Source: Dasyornis broadbenti (taxonomy: Eukaryota > Chordata > Aves > Passeriformes > Dasyornithidae). From it: DNA of 64,000 nt. Each line of letters starts with the position of its first letter. Positions within the stretch are counted from its first letter, which is position 1. The DNA is taken from positions 2,596,255 through 2,660,254 of the forward strand of contig VZRN01011461.1 of assembly GCA_013397935.1 (NCBI GenBank). Direction: 5' to 3'. Below the pieces are notes generated by a model that saw only the letters and a list, made by a program, of their open reading frames with translations, was not told where the DNA came from and ran no database searches. Of this stretch, positions 50,601 through 61,071 are shown one piece after another. The position numbers were made by a program, and so were the translations under genes.

Positions 50601-52261
50601 CCCGAACCCGCAGTCACTACTGACACTCTGTCTTTCTGCTCCCTTGGCTCTCACTGCTTCATCCTCCCCAAATTCTCTTGACTCAGCTTTTTATTTTTCT
50701 GCTCAGTGGGATCCTCATGAAGCTTCAACAACGGCCTATTAACACCTCTGACATTCTCAATCACCTGTTTTAGCTCCTTTATAACTATTATACTGAGCTG
50801 CACCTTTCTCCATCTGTCCTCTCCAATCTATATATTTGCAATTTCCTTCGGCATCTTTGGCCTTAATACGGCCAATGTTGTATTTCTGATTTTTCTCCAC
50901 ACCATCCTACCTACTCCTTACCTACTCATTCTGCTACCATTTTCCGTATCACCTGCCGTTCGTACAGATTTGTGACTATTACAGCACTTCTTCCCTGGTG
51001 ATATTTTCAAATTTCTTCTTTTTTTCCTCCCTGAGGGACTGATGCTTTATCTCAGCACTACTGATCCCCCTCTTTTGTTTTCCCCATACTCAGTGCCCTC
51101 CAGCACTCCTTGGACACAGACCTGTTGAGACCATCCTGCCTCGTCCAGCAATTCCTCTCCTGCTTTGCTTTGCTCGCACTCTCGGGCAGTTCGTACCCAC
51201 AATACCAAATGTCACATTTCTATTTGCACGTCCCCAGTAAGAGTCCTCGATTTGCACCACCAGTGAGAGGGTGAGGTGAGCACAGTCCCTGACACGAGCC
51301 AGGAGCAGCATCTGCACAGGGACACGGGACATTTAGCAGGGAGGCCAGGAGCTGTGTGGAGGTACCTCAGCAGCCACTAAACCTGTACCAGGCTCATTGA
51401 GCAGCTGCTCACAAACATCCCTGCTCTGTTTTATCCCCAAACTGCCCTTCCTCGCTGTGCCTTTCTTCTGCAAAGGACTCTTACAGTAAATGTTAGTAGG
51501 AAATCAACCAGTTAATACAGGTTCAAGGGGTATCTAGAACTAATTAACACCTTTCCGTTTACAGTAATAAAAACCACACATCTCCATCCTTGTCCTTCTC
51601 CTCCCACCCGCTTTTATTGAGAGGATCAGCTCCTGCTAACACCTGCAAAACACACATTTTGCGGCCTGATCTTGCTCAGAGCCTCAGGCAGCGCAGTCAT
51701 CCGTAATGAGGATGTTTCCCAACAAAAGCCTGTCACCTACCGATGAGACAATAGTTTCACAGGACAAAGCCGATCACGATAACAATGGTGATAAGGTTGC
51801 ACAATAACCCGAAGAAAGACAGATCCGAATCGCCACTGATTGCACTGAATTAATCACACGTGAAGGTTTTTCACAGGTGTTCCAAAGCGTGCTCCTCCCC
51901 TTCTTGATTACTGTGACAATCCATAGAAAAAAAAAAAAGGGTTAACTTTTCTGCAAAGGTTACACTGTCAGTCACGAGTTTACACACTTCGAGTAGTGTT
52001 TTCTAGGGGAACATTCCTAGATTCCCAGCACAAAGAAATATGTTAAGATGGTATTTTCTGCTCTCCACCTTCCTCATCCAGAAGTGTGACAGGAACTGAC
52101 TGCATTTCAGCCTAGAAAAACAGCCAGACTGTGAGAACTGCTTATTATTAATCCCTCTAAGTAACACCCGAGTGTGAGAAGCGGGAACTGCAGAAGCACT
52201 GGCAAATACAGGGCACGGAGAGCCACGTTCAGTAGATTTGATTCTGCCCTCCTTTCGGCAG
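47641..52261. other. Intergenic region upstream of the LITAF-domain gene
   Basis: This holds the longest ordinary ORF of the window (226 codons, 49740-50420, plus strand), which is Ser/Cys-rich with no recognised domain. A consensus donor GTGAG|GTGAGC at 51276 could end a non-coding first exon spliced to 52262, but this is untested. No promoter-like CpG island was seen. Confidence 0.45.
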
Positions 52262-52274
52262 GGGAGCTGCAGAG

Positions 52275-52368
52275 ATGCCTGGGGAGAAGGCACGCGAAGT
52301 GCCCATGGTCATGTACGAGCCGCACTACAGGCAGGAGCCCTCGGCCCCGGAGTTCTGCAGCCAGGACG
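52275..52368 (+). CDS. LITAFD: LITAF-domain protein, exon with start codon and PSAP motif
   Basis: This exon encodes MPGEKAREVPMVMYEPHYRQ and on to Asp31, then one base of codon 32, and ends at the donor GGACG|GTGAGT. A pyrimidine-rich acceptor ending in CGGCAG lies at 52261, 13 bases before the ATG, so the exon probably begins at 52262 and a non-coding exon lies upstream. The start is the first ATG after that acceptor. PSAP at residues 22-25 is the tetrapeptide by which LITAF binds TSG101 of ESCRT-I; conservation of that function here is inferred. One downstream Met (11 or 13) could also serve as a start. Confidence 0.8.
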
Positions 52369-54477
52369 GTGAGTGGGGGCTTGGAAGGACCACCCGGAGG
52401 GGCTCTTTGGGCCAACACGGTTGGTTTCCAGCCCATAACAGAGAACATTCGGGGCCCAGCTTTGCCAGGACATGATGGGTTAGAAAGGGTCTGTGCCAGA
52501 ATACAAACCCCAAGGGTGGGGTAGGAGCTAATAGAAACATCATTGAAGGGCAATAAATATTTTTTGTTGGTTTAGTTAATAATTTTTCAAACAACACATG
52601 CTTTATTGTAGCTGTATCTCAGCAATAATTTCGTATTTCTAACGAGCAAGTCTCCAGCCAGAAAACTCTGTACGTGGATGGGCTACGTGCTACTCAAACT
52701 GTCATCTAGGTCTCCAGAGGAATGGTCCTTTCCCTAGCACTCCTGCTGGCCAGAACTGCCTCCCTGGGCGAGTTCTGCAGCCAGGCTCTGACAGGGATCA
52801 ACAACCCCTTCCCAAGGGTGAGGTGCTGACAATTCAGCTCAAAGGCTGCAGGTGGGTGCCAAGAGCTGCTGCTCTGCTGGGTTGGCTTTTCCACCTGGAA
52901 CCAGGTCCTGCTCTCACACCTACTCAAGTACCTCACAGTGCTCTTTGTCTTCAGTGATTGTACCTTTGTTACCTTCGTGCTACTGAGGAAATTGCCATTT
53001 ACTGGACAGGACTGGAGAAAAAAACAGAGTGGGAGATCAGGTAGTGACTAATAAGGCTCGATGTGTCAGTCGTAGGCCTCCAAACGTGACTCATTTTCAG
53101 AGCATTTTACTCTGATCAGCTCTCTCTGTAAATATTTTTGTCTTCAAAGATCTCCCTGGCCTCTTTCGAAGCTCAGCAGAGCTTGCAAGAAACTGGGAAG
53201 AAAGAGTCTCACTTGAGAGCTCTTCAGCCAAGGGACAGGCACTGCACACATCCAGCATGGAGCTGCAGGGCCTTGTCCTTGTGCAGGAAGCAGATCCTTC
53301 ACTAAAACACATTGAGAGCCAACTCACTTGTGCTAAGCACCTTCCTTTTCTAGATTAGAAGGAAATTCTTTCGTTTTTAGGTTTTTTACATTTTTTTCCC
53401 TAAGAATAACATCCCCTAAAAAATAATAATAATAAAAAAACCCCAAACAAACAGAAAACCCCTCAAAGACAAAAACTAAACACCACCCCACCATCACCAA
53501 ACCCAAATGCCATTGCAAATCTGTACCACTTCTGGCAAGACAGTCAAGAAAATACTGCTAACATTTTCTTCACCTTTGCCTCTGTATTTTGTCTCACTCT
53601 GAAAAATTCACATTTTGTGTTCCATTTTGTATCCCTGTGGGCTCATTCCCTGGTGGGACTCACATTGTTTCTGAAAAGCTTGAGCACAGCCTGGACTCCC
53701 AGCTCAGGGCTGCTCTGTCTGGGGGCTGAGGGTTTCTCCGACGCTGTCCAGGCTTGACCAACCAAGATTTCTCATAGGGACTGTCCTCCTGTCCCAGACC
53801 AGTCCTGTGGTTTGATACCACATCCATGCTAGCTGCCTGTAAAGCATTTTACATAGTTTTATTTTGAATATATTAATGATTTTTTTTTTTAATACAGTCA
53901 TTTATTTCACCTCGGGTAGGCTGGTTGCATTCTTAATTTGAAAGATTAGTAAAAGAACTAAAAAAGCTTGAGGTGTCTTAGTCACCAGTTTCCCTTCTCC
54001 CAAAACAAAAGGAAAAAGATCTTTAACTTTTTTTCCCAGAACAAAGAGTATGATGAAATAATTTGGTTGAAAATTGAGGGCTGGTAAAGTCAAAACTGGA
54101 AAAAAAGGCTCTAAACACTCATAGTAAGGGTAGTTATCACTGAAGTTAGAGGTACTGTAGATCCTTCATCAGTGGAGTCCTTAAACTAAGATTGAGCATC
54201 ATGCCAGTGTTATGCTGGAACAGATGCACTTGCTGCCTTTGTGCTGAAAAAATTATTTGGTTTCTCAGCTTATGTTATAAAGTGAGACCAGCCAGTCACT
54301 GCAGGCTCTTTTGGCTTTAAAAAGTCATGAATTAGTTCAGTGGCTGTTTCTTCCTGTGCTGGATTTTGCCCTCCCTGTGAAGCACATCCTGTGCAGCTCC
54401 TTGTCACACTCCACGAGGCTTTTGGGAGCCAGAAGCCGTTTGCACTTTTACATTTTGCCCTGTTTTTCTTTGCACAG
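52369..54477. other. Intron 1 (coding) of the LITAF-domain gene
   Basis: A 2.1-kb intron with canonical ends. It contains A-rich and T-rich simple stretches near 53.42 and 53.88 kb. No further exon is recognised. Confidence 0.75.
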
Positions 54478-54543
54478 GGGGTTACGAGTATCCTTCTCCC
54501 CCACCTTACTCCTACCGAGAAACCACCACCATCAAGCAGCCAG
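54478..54543 (+). CDS. LITAFD: LITAF-domain protein, Pro/Tyr-rich exon with PPPY
   Basis: A 66-nt exon lies between a clear acceptor (TTTTTCTTTGCACAG) and donor (CAGCCAG|GTAAGG). It encodes about residues 32-53: GGYEYPSPPPYSYRETTTIK and then QP. PPPY at 39-42 fits the PPxY consensus bound by WW domains of NEDD4-family ubiquitin ligases, as known for LITAF. The exon enters and leaves in phase 1, so it could be skipped without shifting the frame. Confidence 0.85.
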
Positions 54544-54858
54544 GTAAGGCCAGGGGACTGCACTTCTGACAGCATTCTGCTGCCACATGCTAACAACACC
54601 TTGGGGTGAAATGGTTTTAGTTTTAAACTCAACAGAGAGGATGGGAATCTTCTGACCCAATCACCATCTCATAAGCTGGAAAATTTCCATAGAAATCTCA
54701 GAAGATAAACTTAGATGAGAGACTCAGACCTGGTTTTCCAGCATTAGCCAATCTACACAAGTACCCATTAAGAAAAAAACAAACCACAAACCAAACAAAT
54801 CGGCCAGAAGCCAGGGCTTTCAGAACAAGTAATTTTAAATCCTGTGTTCCTGTTCTAG

Positions 54859-55067
54859 TCACCTTCATGGAAGTGGAAAAGCTCAAAGCAGATGCTGAAG
54901 AAAGGCTTCAAAAACCAGTCAATAACATCTTGTACAGGAGGAAAGGAGACATATACATTTTTAAATACCCCTACACCCAGAAGGCATTTGAACTCAGGCA
55001 TGTTAAATCCTATTTATCCAAGGGATACCTTCCCACTCCTCAAGTTTTGCCTAAGGCTACAGTGTGA
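54859..55067 (+). other. Possible alternative last exon in intron 2 of the LITAF-domain gene
   Basis: A good acceptor (TTCCTGTTCTAG, ending 54858) is followed by an open stretch of 69 codons to a TGA. It is in the right phase to continue from exon 2 and would give ...KQP-VTFMEVEKLK and so on, Lys/Glu-rich and then aromatic. No donor in frame and no close AATAAA were seen. A tail like this would lack the LITAF domain. It resembles no family I recognise and may be chance. Confidence 0.2.
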
Positions 55068-55686
55068 AATTGTACCCTAAACTTGTTTCAGGATCCTTAA
55101 AATGATATTCTTTTACTGAAAACATTTCTGAAAAAATATCCTCCATATACCTACAAAGGGTATGACAGTCAAGCCTAGACTGAAAAAACATGAGCTAGAG
55201 ACTAACTGGGGACAGCACCAGCAGCTGTTTGATGGCATTTATGTGTTAGAGTAACTGCTTTGATGAATTTCTTGAAACTACTGAAAAGTTGATTCAGAAA
55301 GTTCCTCTATATCCTTCAAATCTCTTCTTCAGGGAGAACAGGCATTCTCATATTATTTTAAATATTGTAAGATAAATTCTCAATGCCAGAGTACATCCAC
55401 CAGTGGGTGCTGGGGACTGCCTGACTTTTGGGATTATCCCACAGACAATTCCCTGTGTATGTCCTTAACTGAGGAAGTCCTGGCTGGTTTTAGATGCAAT
55501 GTATTGGGATACACAGAACAAGCAGCACAGCGGTTCTCAGGAATACATCTGAAATCAACAACAATAACACGGGTGCCACCCTATGCCACCCTAAGAACCC
55601 ACACTCTCCCAGGTAGGGATTTATAACTTGTAAAATATTTCCTGCACTTCTAACTTGGCTGCTTCTCCTCTCCTCTGGAACTCAAG
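55068..55686. other. Rest of intron 2 of the LITAF-domain gene
   Basis: Nothing is recognised apart from the pyrimidine tract and acceptor at its end. Confidence 0.7.
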
Positions 55687-55846
55687 TTTATTTGGTGTCC
55701 CAGCCTCCGATCATCGTCGCAGGGATCTTCTCCAGCAAACCAACATCCACAATCTGCCCATCCTGCCGCCAGCACATCACCACCCAGGTCACCTACAGAC
55801 TGGGCAAGCTGTCCTACCTCCTGTGCACCAGCCTGTGCATGGTTGG
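55687..55846 (+). CDS. LITAFD: LITAF domain, first half with CxxC zinc half-site
   Basis: This 160-nt exon follows an acceptor ending in CTCAAG after a TTCTCCTCTCCTCT tract and ends at GTTGG|GTAAGT. It encodes about residues 54-106 plus two bases of Gly107. CPSC (77-80) is the N-terminal zinc-binding knuckle. It is followed by the hydrophobic run LSYLLCTSLCMVG, the first part of the membrane-dipping segment. The AAG acceptor is less usual than CAG but is the only one that keeps the frame from the previous exon. Confidence 0.92.
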
Positions 55847-56314
55847 GTAAGTTTTCATGGGCACTTTGCAGGTTCAGCACACCAGGTTAAAAATGAGTAA
55901 TTAAAAATCAAAGTGCTAGCTAGTGCTTGTACAGACAGTTTGCCCTTCTCCATTTGATAAGAAGCCATCCTGTCCTTTCTAGATACAGTCATCATGGCTA
56001 CAGGGGATGCAAACTTGCTAAATTTAACCCAGTATGTTTCACTTTCCATAAGACAAGCAGAAATTAGTACAACATTGTCTACTTCCCTACTGTAATTTAG
56101 AATCAGGCACAGAAACAGACTCGTGCATAAGATGTCAGCAGCAAAGAAGATTAAATTTTTGGAAGATACTTTAAACATTAATAGACTTGGGAAAGAAGTG
56201 GATTCACACAGTGAAAAGGCAGACAGAATAAGGCAGGGAAAAACCACAGATGTGGCCAGCAGAAAGGAAAGGCAGTAACCATTCTGTGCATGTCCATCTC
56301 CCCTTTGGCTGCAG
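55847..56314. other. Intron 3 of the LITAF-domain gene
   Basis: A 468-bp intron with GTAAGT at the start and a pyrimidine-rich run ending in GCAG. It interrupts the Gly107 codon between the two halves of the membrane-dipping segment. Confidence 0.85.
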
Positions 56315-56423
56315 GTGCTGCTTCGGATGCTGCTTCGTACCTCTCTTTGTGAAGGTCTTCAAGGATGCAGATCATTACTGCCCATGCTGCCAATTTCACA
56401 TTTATAGATACAAAAGACTATAG
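56315..56423 (+). CDS. LITAFD: LITAF domain, second half with HxCxxC half-site and stop
   Basis: The terminal coding exon starts after TTGGCTGCAG and ends at a TAG stop at 56421-56423. It encodes CCFGCCFVPLFVKVF, completing the hydrophobic Cys-rich segment, then KDADHYCPCCQFHI and YRYKRL. HYCPCC (127-132) supplies the His/Cys and CxxC ligands of the second zinc half-site. DADHYCP.C and the YKRL end are close to LITAF's own DVDHYCP.C and YKRL, which makes the family call secure. Confidence 0.93.
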
Positions 56424-56967
56424 AAACTAAGTTTATGCAACCAGATGATGTAAAGCCTCCGTTTCCTAATGGCATAAGATTCTGCACATGAAACTACTGC
56501 TAGGAAACCCACAGGAGTGTGCTTAGGTTCTGCAGCTCCCTTGCTGGTGAACCCACCTGGAAAACGCCAGTTTACCACCACATGCTTAAGACTGGCTTTA
56601 AAACAAAAAACACTTCAAGACTAATTTGTAGTGTCACTTAATTTATCTCTATTTGATTCGCTGCCCTGTGCTGTGAAGTTTCCTGCCAGTGAGTACTTCA
56701 GCTCCTCTCAAATCTCCCACCCAGCTGGGACACAGACTCCTCTGGACCTTTCAGCCCACCACCAACCAAAGTTTGGACATGGATGTTTTAGAGAAGCTCT
56801 CAGCTTCTCTGCACTGGAACTGATAGGTTGGGATTTCATTTCTCTCTGCTCTTCCTCCTATGGGACCTACCCCTGCAGGGCTGTGGGTGGTACGGTGTAG
56901 CTGATTATTTATTAACTAAACACTAAGTTATGAGACTGTCTCTACTCTGTTATAGATGAGGTAAGAA

Positions 56968-56973
56968 AATAAA
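56968..56973 (+). terminator. Polyadenylation signal AATAAA of the LITAF-domain gene
   Basis: AATAAA lies about 545 bases after the stop codon. A T/G-rich stretch (TGTTACTGTTC and GTCTGCTGTCTG) follows, as expected of a cleavage-stimulating element. It would give a 3' UTR of about 570 bases from 56424 to about 56990. Confidence 0.65.
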
Positions 56974-56990
56974 CCTGTTACTGTTCACAA

Positions 56991-57540
56991 TGCTGGCAAA
57001 ACGTCTGCTGTCTGCATTGCTTCCATGACTCCTTGCATCCAGAGCAGAGATGCAGGTCACTGGGACACCCGCCTGACATTAACAAGCTACAATCCAAAAG
57101 GCAAACACATAAACAAGAACAATCAGCAAACACAGCTTGGGAAAAGTCATCACAACCACAACACAAGGCCTTTACTTTACTTCTTGGCCTTCTCACTGCA
57201 GTGTATCATTTCCCAAACCAGGCCTTATCATAACAGTCCTCATCACTTATCTTGTGAAATCAAATATCAGCAATTACAATGCCCTGGAGGTGTCCAGACC
57301 CTTCTCAACATTGACAGCAGCAGCTGCTGCAGCTTATTGCTGGCTGGAAAAATAGACAAAGGAAGAGAAGAAACTCCTGTACTTCAAAGTTTTTAACATC
57401 ACAGATACTTTCACGATGGCACTATAATTGCTGAGGACAGGACTGGGCTGCTCCCCTACCCCTCTCTGGGCATAGGGCTGTACTCCAGGCACTTAACTTC
57501 AAAAAACTCCTTATCCAAACCCTGTCCTGGTGGTGTGACC
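56991..57540. other. Sequence between LITAF-domain gene and minisatellite
   Basis: No exon or mobile element is recognised. It includes a short CAG-type run near 57320. Confidence 0.55.
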
Positions 57541-58030
57541 AGTGCCCCGTCCCTGCTGTCTGGTCATTCTCTGCCCAGTGCCCCTGTCCCTGTTGTCCGG
57601 TCACTCACTGCCCAGTGCCCCTGTCCCTGCTCTCGGGTCATTCTCTGCCCAGTGCCCCTGTCCCTGCTGTCGGGTCATTCTCTGCCCAGTGCCCCTGTCC
57701 CTGCTGTCGGGTCACTCGCTGCCCAGTGCCCCTGTCCCTGCTGTCGGGTCACTCGCTGCCCAGTGCCCCTGTCCCTGCTNTGTTGTCCGGTCACTCACTG
57801 CCCAGTGCCCCTGTCCCTGCTCTCGGGTCATTCTCTGCCCAGTGCCCCTGTCCCTGCTGTCGGGTCATTCTCTGCCCAGTGCCCCTGTCCCTGCTCTCGG
57901 GTCATTCTCTGCCCAGTGCCCCTCTCCCTGCTGTCCGGTCACTCACTGCCCAGTGCCCCTGTCCCTGCTGTCCGGTCACTCACTGCCCAGTGCCCCTGTC
58001 CCTGCTGTCCGGTCACTCGCTGCCCGTGGC
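57541..58030 (+). repeat. 37-bp minisatellite
   Basis: About 13 copies of a 37-bp unit are present, typified by CTGCCCAGTGCCCCTGTCCC followed by TGCT[GC]TCGGGTCATTCT. Two variant spacers alternate: TCATTCTCTG and TCACTC[AG]CTG. The first and last copies are partial. An N at 57780 interrupts the array. The unit length is not a multiple of three and it contains no stop codon in any plus frame, so three long plus-strand ORFs overlap here; they are not credible proteins. Confidence 0.95.
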
Positions 58031-59447
58031 CGCAGCCGCTGCCCCCTGCCGGGCACAGGGCGCACTGCCGCTCCGCCCGCGGGGACAGGGACAGGGGCAA
58101 GGGCAGAGCCCTCAGCAGCTCCTCCGGCGGCTGGCACTGCCACACAGCGAGGGCAGCTGCTGGCTGTTGGGCACTCCGTAGAAACGGCAATGCCAAAGAA
58201 ACGGCATTGCCCAGCAGCCACTCCATCCTAAACCACCTATCCCAGTCTGCAGCACCAACCGCCCCTACTGGGCTGGTCCCACATTTTAGTTAAGCTAGGC
58301 TGGGCATATACACTGCTTTTTACATCAACAAGTACAGAACCACAGCCTTTAGACTACAGAAACCCCAGTCTTCAGACTGTGAGGTGTGAAAAAACGTAGT
58401 CAAAGTAAGTAAAAACATAAACAACCATTTTTCTGGCATTACATGAAACCCAGAGCCAATATTCCCCAGCCTCCTCAAGACCCAGGCCATTCCCAGAGCA
58501 GCTGCTCCAGCTTTCACTCCATATCAGGGTCCGTGACTGTCCCTCCCCTGGCCACCCAAATCACTGTGACCTCATGGAATACAAAACCACAGGGATTACA
58601 GGCAGCCATGCAGATGGCAGCAACACAGGTTTTACCAATTCACGCTTTAAGATGTTAAGATTTTTCTCCATTTTAAAATCTGGCTGTGAAACCACAAGTT
58701 TTGCTGTTAATTAGTGGTAAATAATGCACCAAGTCAGTAACATTTACCAGGAAAGGTGTAAAACCCAAACCCACATGAATATACACATAGCGAAAAAATT
58801 ATATATATATATATATATATATGACTTAAGATATGCAGGAAATATTTAACAGAAGTAGTTAGGACATTTTTACACTGCTATTTACAGGGATAATAGTTTA
58901 CACAAGCATTTAATAAAAAAATAGGCTTCCAGCCATAGCAAATTTAATTTCCTGCTGTGCGTGGTATACAGCTAACTTCAGCATCACCTGGGATAGAAAT
59001 CAAGTTGAACATGGATTTGAAGCCATATTAGGCCTTATCACACGTGAACATTTCCCCCTTTTTCTGACCCTAAAGACCAGGCAGATTTAACAGCCAACAA
59101 TAAATGACACTCGCTGCTCACAAACCAAACTGGCACTCTGCCTCAATATCCAAATGTTTTAGGAAAAACAAAGGCTGAGGTGGAAGCTGACATACAAGTC
59201 AGCATTTACCCTCTGGCCAGCACACCTTACACTATTAACGTCATTCCTGACACACAATTTAGCTGAATTTTGCAAACTTCATCTACTTGATCTAACCAGA
59301 AACTCCCTGAGTTCCGAGCGACCCCAGAGATGCAACTCCCCATCCTCTCCATAATAAAGGGCCAAGACACTAATGCAGTGTTTCCCCTAGGCTACTTTAT
59401 TTACAGTATGTACAGTTCCTACAGAAAACGATTTCTCACAGAAGGTA
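58031..59447. other. Sequence between minisatellite and GC-rich patch
   Basis: The first 130 bases (58031-58160) are GC-rich and grade out of the minisatellite. The rest is AT-leaning with the TA repeat. No gene is recognised. Confidence 0.55.
58799..58822 (+). repeat. (TA)n microsatellite
   Basis: An uninterrupted alternating TA run of about 11 units lies between the LITAF-domain gene and USP7. Confidence 0.9.
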
Positions 59448-59459
59448 TCAAACAGCAAC

Positions 59460-59765
59460 CCCCCGGCGTGGCTCCGATGTGGGTGCTGCCGCCCGCAGCC
59501 AGCGCAGCGCCCGTGGCCGGGCAGGTCCGAGCTCCAGGGGTGCCGGGGTGAGGCCGGGCAGGATGCCAGGAGGCTGGGCAGGATGCTGGCATGGAGCTCC
59601 GGAGGGCAGCAGCTGAGGTAGATCCAGGATGCGGGAGGCACTCGCTCTGCTCTGCTCGTCCTGCGGGAAGGCCACAGCCGGGCCCTCGGTGTCCTGCGGC
59701 CGCACGGCCTGTCCGGGGTGGCTGCGCAGCCTGGGCGGCTGGAGGGGGCTGCAGCTGGCTGTCAC
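59460..59765 (-). other. Isolated GC-rich patch with a minus-strand ORF
   Basis: The stretch is much richer in G+C and CpG than its flanks. On the minus strand an ORF of 105 codons (start complementary to 59765, stop at 59448) is Pro/Ala/Arg-rich, followed about 50 bases later by AATAAA (complement of 59396-59401). It could be the last exon of an unknown gene, an alternative USP7 3' exon, a regulatory island, or chance. No domain is recognised, and the upstream edge has no convincing pyrimidine tract. Confidence 0.25.
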
Positions 59766-61039
59766 TCTCTAGGCAGCAACTATGTCACTGGTGTGATCTG
59801 TTCAGATTTCACAGAATGCTTTGGACTCCTTTAGGATAAAAGGCACTATGTAAATCTACAGGAACAACACTCGCTATTTTCACAGGGAGAATCTGGATGG
59901 GCTGTTAAACAACATGTTGCTTTGATGCTGTGTACCATGAAATTACATCCTTATTGCTTAACACTTATATTACCACTACCTTAATTTAATGCATTCACTG
60001 TCTATTATCCAGATAATTCCAAAATCTGAATAAAGAAATGGAAATAATGACAATCTTGAAGACTGTATTCTTGTAAATTTTTTTTAATGAACTAAACAAA
60101 CATACTGCACCTGAGAAACCCTCCTGTCTTCCTCTTCTCTTCATAGGTGTGTTTCCACATTTGAATAACAAGTTACTTGTGCTCCAAAAAAATGTTCAGC
60201 CATTGAAAACTGCATATGGAATGCCTCGGAGTATGGACTTCACCAAACTAGTGTGGGAATAGCACAAACACTGAAGCAAATAATATCCAGTCATCTAAAA
60301 ACCAAAAGGCACCCAAAATCTACTTTGTTAGCTGCTTTTTCTTCTGAAATAGGAAGGATTGTGTTTCTTAAGATAGTCCCTAAAAGCTGCCAACATCCCA
60401 TAAATTAATGTGAAAACTTAGTGACATTAAGATACAGGTTCAATTTTTTATCAGTCTAAACAACACTAAATACAATTAGGGCTTACTACTGCTGACCAGA
60501 GCCTCTGATTTCACAGAAACAGTTTGGAAACAAAATCCTAACATTTACTGAAAGCCTGCAGAGACAATCCAAGTACCAGTAAAAACACCACTGGGTGCAG
60601 TTCTCGCCAGCTTGATGGAAATGCAAACCAAAGGAAAGCTTTCTCCTCTTAAGGCATGTCAGTTAAGCACTTCCCTCTACTGCTAACCTACACACTCAGA
60701 CAACAAAAACGAAAAGTAAACAACTAGTTTGCCTTGACTGGAAATAAGAGATAGTTAAAAGCACTGCAAGATAAACACTAAAAAGAAAATCAAACATACC
60801 TAGAACTTGCACTTTCTGTTTTGGTTATGAATACAGGGAACACATTACAGAGGCAATCTATTACTCTATGAAGAGACCTTACCTTTAGAGACTCCAGATT
60901 TCACTTTACACCATTTATAATATTAGACTTGAGAATCTGGACCACAAAATTTTGTACAGGCAGAGTCCAGTCTACCACAAAGACTCTACTACAAGCTTTA
61001 CAACAAACTAGTAAAATAATTTTTCCATTTGTCTTTTTT
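59766..61039. other. AT-rich sequence downstream of USP7
   Basis: No gene is recognised. Part of it may belong to longer USP7 3' UTR forms. Confidence 0.5.
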
Positions 61040-61065
61040 GTACATAGCTCCTTCCTGGTAAACCT

Positions 61066-61071
61066 TTTATT
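61066..61071 (-). terminator. Candidate distal polyadenylation signal of USP7
   Basis: TTTATT on the plus strand reads AATAAA on the minus strand. Minus-strand sequence downstream (about 61010-60960) contains TAGTTTGTTGTAAAG and TTGTAGTAGAG, a plausible GU-rich element. Other AATAAA copies exist closer to the stop, so choice among them is inference. Confidence 0.35.

Larger units (their letters stand above)
52262..56990 (+). other. LITAFD: LITAF-domain gene (LITAFD-like), complete coding set
   Basis: Four coding exons (52275-52368, 54478-54543, 55687-55846, 56315-56423) join in frame to 142 codons plus stop, with every boundary GT-AG and phases matching (1, 1, 2). LITAF-family proteins are monotopic membrane proteins of late endosomes and lysosomes. 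A short hydrophobic stretch dips into the membrane between two zinc-binding half-sites. Residues 1-53 are Pro/Tyr-rich and hold PSAP (22-25) and PPPY (39-42). CPSC (77-80) and HYCPCC (127-132) are the two half-sites, and a hydrophobic Cys-rich stretch runs from about 95 to 121. The C-terminus YKRL is the same as in LITAF. The position between CARHSP1 and USP7 points to the LITAFD locus rather than LITAF or CDIP1; that assignment rests on remembered synteny. An in-frame acceptor just before the start codon suggests an upstream non-coding exon. Confidence 0.85.

Noticed and set aside
57535..58293. ORF of 252 codons and its two overlapping partners, apparent repeat proteins
   Set aside because: They are the 37-bp minisatellite read in three frames, with an N inside. 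No family resemblance and no splice context.
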